Assembly: GCA_910577355.1 (NCBI GenBank)
Contig: CAJTMY010000025.1
Coordinates: forward strand, 1-41,816
Origin: an uncultured Muribaculaceae bacterium
Lineage (GTDB): Bacteria > Bacteroidota > Bacteroidia > Bacteroidales > Muribaculaceae
Length of the DNA: 41,816 bases
Reading direction: 5' to 3'
A program made the translations under genes and the position numbers. Shown piece after piece: positions 1 through 8,100 of the stretch; position 1 is the first letter of the stretch, and each line of letters opens with the position of its first letter. The notes under the pieces were generated by a model, which saw only the letters and a list, made by a program, of their open reading frames with translations, was not told the DNA's origin and did not search any database.

Positions 1-3
1 AAC

Positions 4-172
4 CAGTAGGCCACGGCTAGCGTAGCGCAGCCGTGGTATTGCGGCGGCGTGTATTGCATGGAGCTGCGTAGCTGCGACACACCTCCGGCAACAGGGTCGC
101 AGCTACGCAGCTCTAAATTCTTTTGGGCACGCCGTTTTACCACGGCTGCGCTACGCTTGCCGTGGCCTACTG
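4..172. repeat. Nested inverted repeats (intergenic palindromic element)
   Basis: A 35-bp arm at 4-38 is repeated inverted at 138-172 with one mismatch. Each arm contains its own short palindrome (CCACGGC...GCCGTGG type). Inside the loop, 61-78 and 96-113 form a perfect 18-bp inverted repeat, and a small palindrome (GGCTCCTACGGAGCC) follows near 180-194. No convincing gene is present; the 73-residue reading frame across it simply reads the repeats. This looks like a Bacteroidales intergenic hairpin or REP/MITE-like element; no transposase is visible. Confidence 0.6.
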
Positions 173-225
173 CTCGCCCGGCTCCTACGGAGCCTCTCCT
201 TGTGGGGGCTTTGCCGTACGAAAAG

Positions 226-256
226 AGGGAGAGCCGTACGGCTCTCCCTGCTTGGA
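226..256 (-). terminator. Terminator of the left susD gene
   Basis: AGGGAGAGCC-GTAC-GGCTCTCCCT type hairpin (226-249), about 30 bp past the susD stop on the minus strand, followed by a short CTTTTC run. The hairpin and about 15 bp before it match the terminator of the right-hand susD (24273-24309), so the duplicated unit extends to this point. Confidence 0.75.
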
Positions 257-277
257 GATTATCTTATTGATTAAGGA

Positions 278-2119
278 TTATTCCCAACCGGGGGTCTGAG
301 TGAGGGTAAAGCCTTTTTCAGCATATTGGGTAATCTGAGTCTGACCTACAGGGTAGAGGTACGAACGGTCGTAGAATACCGAGCGGGGCTTTATGTTCAG
401 AGGAACATAGAAACCTACCATGTCGGCTATGTTCTTACCGTCGTATACAACCTTTGTACCATCGAGCTTCATGACTGCGGTCTTGCCTTCATTAGCTTCG
501 CCGAGAACGGGATTCATGGACTTGTTTGCACGGTCGTAGTTGCAGTTGTTGAAGTCAACCCAGCAGCCGAGCATGGTGTCGGGATACTTGTTGTTGTCCA
601 TGTAGTGAAGTTTCTTCCAACGGCGGATGTCGACGAGGCGGCTGTACTCATATACGAGTTCGAGACGACGTTCGCGACGGATTTCCCAAATAAGGGGAGA
701 TACATCGGCATCGCGGTCAGGATCGAAATCAGCAGTGATGTCGGTAAGCTTCATAGGCTCGGTCTGTTTGAGACCCTTGGCGATTGCGGTAGCGTCGAGA
801 GGACGGGCACGGAGCTTGTTGATCGACTTGTCGATATCGTCCTGAGATACGGGACCGAGTTCGGCCTTGGCCTCGATCCAGTTGAGGAGCACTTCGCCGA
901 GACGCATTATAGGAGCATCGTTGACGTTGGTTACAGACTCATAGAGAGGATTGGTATCACCTTCGGGACGTTCGTAGCATGCGCGGTCGACAAACTTGCG
1001 GCCATAGATATAGGTGGCCGAGTTGCGGTTGGCGGCGTCGTCGAAGCAAGACTCGAAGCGCGGGTCGCGGCTCTTGGCAAATGCGCGGAGCTCGAAGTTG
1101 TTGGCATCGGCGACGGTCGAGGTCTTGTAAGGCTTGCCGTCGTTGCAGATAACCGACTTCATGAACTGGAGGTTTACAACCGCGGGCTGAGATTCCTTAC
1201 CGTTGCAGTAAGATGCGATGCAGTGGCGCACTGCGAGAGCATCGTCGTAGTGACGGTAGAGAAGGCACTCGGTATTGCCTTTAAGATCCTGAGCGCCGAA
1301 GAGCTCAGCCATCGGAGTGGATATCGAATACTTGCCGCTGTTGATTACATAATCACCGCACTCTACGGCAAATTCGAGGAACTTCTTGGCACGGGCGTCA
1401 TCGTTGAAGTGATACTTCTGCCATGTGCCCTCGAAGAGCATCCAGCGTGAGATGAAGCCTGCGGCAACGTAGCGGTTGAGACGGTTTGCGCCGTCGTTCT
1501 CGCGCATGTTGGCCATCACGTCTTTGCAGAGGTTATAGACATTGTCCATAACGGTGTTGCGCGGGTCACGATCCTTATAAAGCTGTTCGAAGTCGGTTGC
1601 AGCCACTTCGTGCTCAAACCAGGGCACATCGCCGAAGGAGCAGACAAGACGCACATATTCGAATGACTTGAAGAATTCACCGACAGCTTTCCAATGGGCG
1701 AATTGCTCATCGGTAAGTTTATCCTTCATACGGTCTTCCATACGGTCGAGCATGATGTTCATCTTGCGGACGAGACCGAAGTCCCAGCTCTGGCCGCCGG
1801 TCTGGCTCAGATAGTTCTCGTATGCGGTGCTGCCGAGCGAACTGGGCACACTTGAGATAAAGCCGCTCTGGGTGCCGGAAGTAGTGAAGTCATCGCAGAA
1901 TGTCATACCGCGTACCACGGTACCGGTGCTGCCCCAACCACTGTTGTAACCGATGAAGTAGTAGGGGTAGACTTCGTTGGCATACAGACGAAGATCGGTT
2001 TCTGTATTCCAGAACGTCGGATCGGTCGGGGTGTTGAGCTGCGGGCGGTCGAGAACCTCGTCGCATGAGGCGAGGGACATGCCGAGCGCAACGGCCGAAA
2101 GTAATATATATTTTTTCAT
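278..2119 (-). CDS. SusD/RagB-family outer-membrane lipoprotein (left copy)
   Basis: The 613-residue product starts with a lipoprotein signal peptide with lipobox LASC (Cys at about 19), so it should be anchored in the outer membrane facing out. Length and sequence fit SusD/RagB proteins, which act as the lid on a SusC-type transporter and bind the glycan or peptide ligand. C-terminal family features include an EIRRERRLEL segment and a tyrosine-rich end. It is closely related throughout to the SusD at 22410-24239 but has many substitutions, so the two may bind different ligands. It lies 19 bp after the truncated susC and has no promoter of its own that I can see; it is probably silent unless an inversion supplies a promoter or there is read-through. 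No glycosidase or peptidase neighbour indicates the substrate. Confidence 0.93.
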   Translation of the reverse strand: MKKYILLSAVALGMSLASCDEVLDRPQLNTPTDPTFWNTETDLRLYANEVYPYYFIGYNSGWGSTGTVVRGMTFCDDFTTSGTQSGFISSVPSSLGSTAYENYLSQTGGQSWDFGLVRKMNIMLDRMEDRMKDKLTDEQFAHWKAVGEFFKSFEYVRLVCSFGDVPWFEHEVAATDFEQLYKDRDPRNTVMDNVYNLCKDVMANMRENDGANRLNRYVAAGFISRWMLFEGTWQKYHFNDDARAKKFLEFAVECGDYVINSGKYSISTPMAELFGAQDLKGNTECLLYRHYDDALAVRHCIASYCNGKESQPAVVNLQFMKSVICNDGKPYKTSTVADANNFELRAFAKSRDPRFESCFDDAANRNSATYIYGRKFVDRACYERPEGDTNPLYESVTNVNDAPIMRLGEVLLNWIEAKAELGPVSQDDIDKSINKLRARPLDATAIAKGLKQTEPMKLTDITADFDPDRDADVSPLIWEIRRERRLELVYEYSRLVDIRRWKKLHYMDNNKYPDTMLGCWVDFNNCNYDRANKSMNPVLGEANEGKTAVMKLDGTKVVYDGKNIADMVGFYVPLNIKPRSVFYDRSYLYPVGQTQITQYAEKGFTLTQTPGWE

Positions 2120-2138
2120 GATTGGTATCTCTATGATA

Positions 2139-5093
2139 TTAGAAGTTTAACTGAATACCGAAGTTGATGTTCTTCATGGCGGGAGTACCTACGCCGGTAC
2201 GGCCGCTGTTGTAGTTGGAAGAGTTCCACATCGATACACCTGATACGACTTCGGGGTCGATGGGCAGACCGTTGAGCTTGTCGAAGGTGAAGAAGTTCTC
2301 GGCAGCCACATATACACGGAACTTGTTCACGTGAACCTTCTTGGTGAGGTTGTAGGGAAGGGTGTAGCCGAGGGTGATGTTCTTGATGCGGAAGTAGGCC
2401 ATGTTGAGCAGGTAGTGGTCGGTAACCTGATAGAGACCGCCCGAGTTGCTGCCGCCGAGGTTGTAAGGACGGGGATAGAACGCGTCGGTGCGATCCTCAC
2501 GCCAGTAGTTGCCTGCGATAGCCTGAGGCATAGCGCCGTCACCTGTGTTGAAGCCCGGGAGAGCGAGGAAGCCCTGACCCCATATCTTGCGGGAGCCGAT
2601 GCCCTGACCGAAGATAGAGAAGTCGAAGCCCTTGAAGTTCACGCCGAGACGGATACCGTACTCGAAGCGCGGGGTTGAGTTGCCGATCTTGTACTGGTCA
2701 CCTGTGTTTTCTACTGTATTTGCAGGCACGACTGTGTGCTTGTCGTTGGCAAGAGCGGCCTCATATCCCGGATCACCCGGTACGTAATAATTGCCGTCGA
2801 GTTCGATCATATTACGGTTGCCGGTGTAGAATTCACCGTCACCATTGAGGTCAACATACTTGATGTCGCCGGGGCCGAAGAGAATTGTATTGCTGGGCTG
2901 GAAGTAGTCCTGATATACACCGTTGGGATCGGAGAGCTTGTTCATCAGCTTGGCGCCTGCAGTACCTTCGGGAACTTCCTTACCACGATATGCCCATACC
3001 TGCACGGGAGTGCCGTCGGCATTGTATACGAAGTCTTCTTTCTGATAGAGACGATCAAACTTGTAGCCCCAGATTTCGCCGTATTCCTTACCTTCATACC
3101 ATCCGCTGATTACACGTGTGGTACCGTAACGGGTGATGGTCGATTTGGCGTCGGAGAGGGTGAATGTGGCGTTGATCGAGAGATCCTTGTTGAACGAGTG
3201 GTTGTAGTCGAGGGCAAGTTCCCAACCGCGGGTGCGGAGGTCACCGAAGTTGCCGGTAGGAGCGGAAGTACCGAATGTCAAGGGCACACCTTCCATGGGG
3301 ATAAGCATGTTCTTGGTGTTACGCTGGTACCAGTCGAACGAGATGCCGAACTCGTTGTTGAAGAAGCGGGCGTCGAGACCTACGTTGGTTGTCTCGATAT
3401 CCTGCCATGTGATTTCGGGATAAACCGCTGTGGGAGCGCCTACATATGTAGCTTTTGCTCCACCGTCGATCCACGAACCGAAGCCTTGCGACAGAGTGGG
3501 AATATAAAGGCTTGAGCTTACAGACTGGTCACCGATACGACCCCAAGATGCGCGGATCTTGGCATTGGTGAGCGCGGGCTGAGCCCACTTCATGAACGAT
3601 TCCTGATCGATACGCCAACCACCGGATACGGAGGGGAATGCACGCCACTTCATGCCGTCGGGGAACTTGGACGAACCGTCATAACGGATGTTGGCCTCGA
3701 GGAGGTAGCGGTCAAGGAGAGCATAGTTGACACGGGCGAAGAGACCGAGCTGACCGTCCCAATAATCGTTGCCCGATGCGGTCTGTGTGCCGCGGGTCTT
3801 GTCGAACGATGGCATAGCGATATCGGTGAGGTTGGTGATCTGCGACCAGTGCTGCTTCGACTCCCAGTCGGTGCGGTTGAGACCGATCATGGCCTTGAGG
3901 TTGTTGGCCTCGTTGATCTGCCAGTTGTAGTCCATGGTCACGTTGAGAGTGTGACGCTTTGCATGGGTCGACTCGCGGCGGATGTGGTCGATACCGCCAC
4001 CGTCGGAAGTGTACTGGTAGTAGTTAAGGTCATATGCACGCTGAGCTTCGGGATTATCAGCATTACAAACGTTACCTGAATGATCCACATAGACGGGATT
4101 GCCGGCTGCATCATTGCGGCTTACAGGCGAATACCATGTAGTGGCCATCCAGAATTTGGTACCGGGCTGGTTGATGTGCTGATCCTCGGCGGCATAAGTA
4201 TAGTCGAGGTTCACATGCCAGTTGTCGGTAAGATTGAGGGTAAAGCCCGCATTTACGCTCAGGTAGTCGTTCTCGCGGTTGGCGGTGTTGGCCAGCATCA
4301 TTTCTGTGGAAGGCGACTGCATGAGGTGACCGTTCTCATCATATCCGTGAGGAGCATATGCATCCCAGCGATAGAGATAGAGCCAGGGGTCGGCGGTTGT
4401 CGAGTTGGTCGAGTAGCCGTAGCGCTTGTTGCGCATCGAGTATTTGAGACCTGCGCGGAGTGTGATCCACTTGTTGAGCTCGGTGGTGATGTTGGCCGAT
4501 ACATTGTAGCGGCGGTAATCGTCGACCTTCGAGGGCTTGATGAGGCCGTTCTGGTCGAGGTAGCCGAGACCGATGTTGAAAGAGGTCTTGCCCGACTTGC
4601 CGTTAACGGATACGTTGTGGGTCATCGAGGGAGCCCAGTCGCGGATCATGTAATCATACGGATCGTAAGGACGGATGAAGATCTTGCGGTTATTGCTGTC
4701 AACAAACCAGTCACGACCGTAAACAAAAGGCTCGTCGGTGCTCATCTTGTCGCCGTAACGCTCTATCCATTCGCGCTGACGTGCCACACCTTCTTCAGTT
4801 ACATACCAGAAAGCGCCGCGTACGGTAGAACCGGCACGGAGCATTTCGTCAAGACGATACTGAGAGCCGTCGATTGTTGCCATTTCCATATCCTTGGAGA
4901 TGCGCTGCCATGCGAAGTTACCCGAGTAGCTCACGTCCACGCGGTCGGTCTTGGCACCTTTCTTGGTCTGGATAAGGATAACGCCGAATGCAGCCTTCGA
5001 GCCGTAAATAGAAGCGGCGGCAGCATCCTTAAGTACGGAGATTAAGGATGTTTCGACGGTCTGCCGTGATATAAAAAAGCCAGCGGCCGACAC
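2139..5093 (-). CDS. 5'-truncated SusC-type TonB-dependent transporter, probable silent cassette
   Basis: The frame encodes most of a SusC/RagA beta-barrel: the end of the plug (SVLKDAAAASIYGSK) through to the C-terminal IQLNF strand. Compared with the complete copy at 18851-22390 it lacks about 212 N-terminal residues: signal peptide, carboxypeptidase-regulatory-like domain, TonB box and most of the plug. Homology begins exactly at 5043. The residues upstream come from unrelated DNA, and the only in-frame start is a GTG at 5091-5093 inside a terminator hairpin, so I do not believe this start. No frameshift or internal stop is seen in about 970 codons, which argues for a preserved cassette rather than a decaying pseudogene. 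It is followed 19 bp later by its susD. The sequence is a mosaic of identical and diverged patches relative to the other copy. Confidence 0.85.
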   Translation of the reverse strand: MSAAGFFISRQTVETSLISVLKDAAAASIYGSKAAFGVILIQTKKGAKTDRVDVSYSGNFAWQRISKDMEMATIDGSQYRLDEMLRAGSTVRGAFWYVTEEGVARQREWIERYGDKMSTDEPFVYGRDWFVDSNNRKIFIRPYDPYDYMIRDWAPSMTHNVSVNGKSGKTSFNIGLGYLDQNGLIKPSKVDDYRRYNVSANITTELNKWITLRAGLKYSMRNKRYGYSTNSTTADPWLYLYRWDAYAPHGYDENGHLMQSPSTEMMLANTANRENDYLSVNAGFTLNLTDNWHVNLDYTYAAEDQHINQPGTKFWMATTWYSPVSRNDAAGNPVYVDHSGNVCNADNPEAQRAYDLNYYQYTSDGGGIDHIRRESTHAKRHTLNVTMDYNWQINEANNLKAMIGLNRTDWESKQHWSQITNLTDIAMPSFDKTRGTQTASGNDYWDGQLGLFARVNYALLDRYLLEANIRYDGSSKFPDGMKWRAFPSVSGGWRIDQESFMKWAQPALTNAKIRASWGRIGDQSVSSSLYIPTLSQGFGSWIDGGAKATYVGAPTAVYPEITWQDIETTNVGLDARFFNNEFGISFDWYQRNTKNMLIPMEGVPLTFGTSAPTGNFGDLRTRGWELALDYNHSFNKDLSINATFTLSDAKSTITRYGTTRVISGWYEGKEYGEIWGYKFDRLYQKEDFVYNADGTPVQVWAYRGKEVPEGTAGAKLMNKLSDPNGVYQDYFQPSNTILFGPGDIKYVDLNGDGEFYTGNRNMIELDGNYYVPGDPGYEAALANDKHTVVPANTVENTGDQYKIGNSTPRFEYGIRLGVNFKGFDFSIFGQGIGSRKIWGQGFLALPGFNTGDGAMPQAIAGNYWREDRTDAFYPRPYNLGGSNSGGLYQVTDHYLLNMAYFRIKNITLGYTLPYNLTKKVHVNKFRVYVAAENFFTFDKLNGLPIDPEVVSGVSMWNSSNYNSGRTGVGTPAMKNINFGIQLNF
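4330..4604. repeat. 275-bp perfect inverted repeat, copy 1 (inside left susC)
   Basis: The reverse complement of 4330-4604 is identical at every base to 19925-20199, silent codon positions included. Both neighbouring stretches diverge (third-position and amino-acid changes on each side). It codes for about 91 residues of the barrel after the IRPYDPYDYM segment. Such a block inside otherwise diverged genes is the mark of recent gene conversion or homologous recombination. Confidence 0.9.
5011..5050 (-). repeat. Putative inversion crossover site, copy 1
   Basis: Bases 5043 to 5011 (minus strand) match 19486-19518 perfectly over 33 bp, in inverted orientation. It overlaps a dyad at 5024-5050: arms CATCCTTAA and TTAAGGATG around the 9-bp spacer TCTCCGTAC, an arrangement typical of tyrosine-recombinase core sites. 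Upstream of the left arm all resemblance to susC is lost. The sequence encodes ISVLKDAAAAS, the conserved plug segment of SusC proteins. Function is inferred from structure; no recombinase gene is in the window. Confidence 0.65.
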
Positions 5094-5113
5094 TTTTGTG
5101 TGCCGGCCGCCGG
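5072..5113 (-). terminator. Terminator of the large secreted-protein gene, between it and the silent susC
   Basis: Hairpin arms 5080-5093 and 5098-5113 (GGCCG core), loop TTTT; on the minus-strand transcript the stem is followed directly by a run of six U. The A/C mismatches on the plus strand become G-U pairs in the minus-strand RNA, which supports minus orientation. It starts about 20 bp after the stop codon at 5135. It belongs to the same hairpin family as 9871-9904 and 12105-12138. Confidence 0.85.
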
Positions 5114-5134
5114 AAATATGGGGTTATATATCTA

Positions 5135-8100
5135 TTAACGGACTACCAGTTTGCGTACGGTGCCGTTCACCGAAACGAGGCAGATGCCCGGCGCGAGATC
5201 GATGCGGCAGTCGCCGTGGTTCATGTATATGGTGCGGCCATCCGCGCTGCTGAGCGTTACGGTGGCTCCGTCGGTGCCGGTGATATGTAGTGTGCGGCCT
5301 TCGAGGCGGATGGAGATGCCGTCGGCTTCGGGGCCTTCAACAGACGACCGGGTGATGTTCAGCGGTTCGGATAACTCTGATTCGCCGCTGTCGTATACTG
5401 CGGTGACATGATATGTGTGGTATGCGTCGGGATTGACATGGGTGAATGTGGTCTCCTTCACCGGTTTGTCGTTCAGCCGGTTGCGGTCGCAATATACGTT
5501 GTAGCCCAGAAGGGTGCCGTAGAATGCCTCGTCCTTGACAAATGTGAAGTCATCGAGTTCGAGCATGTAGGCGCCCTCGGCCATCGAGCGTACGGCGAAA
5601 TGCTTTGTGCCGGCAGGAACGGTGAAGGTATATTCGGTCCATTCGTCGGGCACTGTTCCGCCGATGTTGGGGACTGCGACATAGGATTCGAGATCGGCAG
5701 CGTCGCCTGATGTGTACAGAATCTGGATGTATTCGGCATAGCTTCCCGAGTAGCTCTTGGCGAAGAAGCTCACCGTCTGTTCCTCTTCGTTGAGCAGGGG
5801 CGAAATTGCCCAGTCGTCGGATGCATTGTAGTCGGCACGGTAGAGTGAGGCTATGAATCTGTCGCCGCTATGAGGAGCGAAACGATTGTCGGGCTGCAGC
5901 TCGGATGCATCCCATACGAAGAATGCGGCTTTGCTTGTCTTGGGTGTGATGCCGGGGATGTTGAAACCTGAGAAGCCTCCCACGGGGCTGTCGTCGGCAT
6001 CGACAAATAGCCATCCGTCGGCTTCCTGCTCCCATGCGGCGGCATTCTCAAAGCTTTCGGTAATCTCGACGGGGACAGGTATTCCGGTGCTTACGGCGTC
6101 CCATGCGATAACGTTTCCGCCGGAGGTCTCCTCGCCTTTAAGGTTGGTCACTACCGGGCCGTTGTTGGGTATGCGGCGCACAGGTGCCTGCGCGGAGGTG
6201 TTGTTGTCGGCGACTTCGTCGGGTGTGTAGACCACTTCGGCTGTGTATATGCATTCAGCGGGGTCGTGGACTCCGAGAGTCTGTCTGAACACCTCGGTGA
6301 GGGATTCCTCGGAGGCAAGCGGGGTGTCGATGTGGCGTGTGTCCACTATCTCGCCGTCGCGCAGCAGGTTGATGCTGAATGCCGGGGCATCGACGGCTCC
6401 ATTGTTTCTGATGGTGGCGTTGAGGCTGAATTCCGCGCCGGTCTGTACCTTGGCGGGACCGCCAACGGATATGCCGAGGTCGTGGCGGATGTTCTCGCCG
6501 ATGTAAATGTTGTCGTACAAGGCATACTGCACGCCTTTGCAGCTTATGGACAGCTTCACACGGATGTCTTTGCCGGCATATTCAGACAGGTCGGCTTCGA
6601 TACGGTTCCAGCGGTTGGCTGTGAGCGATGTGTGTGTCAGTTTCCGGACTTCGGTCTCCTTGCCGTCGCAGATAACGGATACGGTGGTCTCGTTGAGGTC
6701 TCCGGCTTCGAATTCAAAACCGTATATCCAGAAAATAAGAGCGGGATTGTCGAGCCCGGCGAGGGAGATGCGGCCGGTGGCGATGTAGGCTTTCTGGTCG
6801 GTGTAGGGCGTGTTGATGAGTATGTAGGAGTCATCATTGTCTTGTGCGGCCACGCCGTTGGCACTGCTTCCGATGTTTATCTTTACATATGGGTCGGAGG
6901 TCCAGCCCTCGAAGAAGTATTTCTGTATATCATCCTTTCCGCTGATACGGTGGGGTGCAGGATATGCGTCGCCGAATACTGTGGATCCGACTGTGAGATC
7001 GCCGGAGCCTATGCCTCTGTTCATCGACTTGACGGCGAAGTATATGTAATCCTGTGTGGAGGATTGCGGCACTGTGGCGTCGTATGATGTGGCGGTGAGT
7101 GACTCTGTACTGATGCGTTCGCCGAGTTCAAGCTTGCCGGAGCTGTTGAGGAATACGGAGTATACGTCGTAAGACACGTCGGAGGCCTGTATGGGATTGC
7201 CGTCTATGTCGGTTGTCACGGCCGGCCATGACAGCCTCACCTTGTCGGGGGCTGTCTGGAAAGCGTTGACTGCCGATACGAGTGCGGCGGCTCTGGGACC
7301 GATGTATACAGTGGCTGTGGCCGGAGCTGAGATATCGGTGCCTTTGGCGCAGGTGACGGTGTAGGTGTATTCGCCGGCCTCAGGTACGATGTCCTCGAAC
7401 GATACGGGCGTAGCGGGCTCGAGATCCTTGCGGTATATCTCGGTATCGCCGTCGCGGGTAACAGTGACGCTGAGCTTGCCTTCGAGAGATCCGCCGCTCA
7501 CATTTACGGCAGGGGTGGTGAAGGATACGGATGCGTTGAGCGCGCCGTCCGCACCGGGAATGACCTTGAGATCAGATACTCCGGCCGGGCTTTCGCCGGA
7601 CAGGGCGGAGCCGATCTCGTAAGACATGACGTACATATTGTACATGTACGGGTCGGAAATGCCATGGAAGCCGATATTGTAGTTTCCGGCTTCGTCTGTC
7701 ACGATCTGCCCGGAAATCTCGATACCGTCGTAGCCGTCTTCGGTGATTACGGTGGGTGACACCACTTCGATTGTCATGGCCTCGACGGTGTTGCCCATGC
7801 CGGCCTTTACCTCTATGCGTTCGGGCGAGTATGATTCAAATGCCCGTACCATGGCCTTGAACGGGTATGTCTTGCGGGCTTCGAGCGCTATTGGCGGCGA
7901 TATGAGCCAGTCGTCCATGGGTATGGAGAAGTTGTAGGAAATCATGGCCGCACCGAAGTTGAGCATCCATGACTTGCCGTCGTTGTTGGCATCGATCACG
8001 GTATGCTGATTGAAGGTGACGTCGTCGAATGTCATTGACACAGGTACGGCATAGCTTCCGAGCATCACGGCGTTGGAGGGCGTGAATGCCGAGCGGCGCG

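Noticed and set aside
5044..5093. GTG at 5091-5093 as the true start of the left susC gene
   Set aside because: It lies within a terminator hairpin, the first 17 or so codons have no susC similarity, and no signal peptide results.
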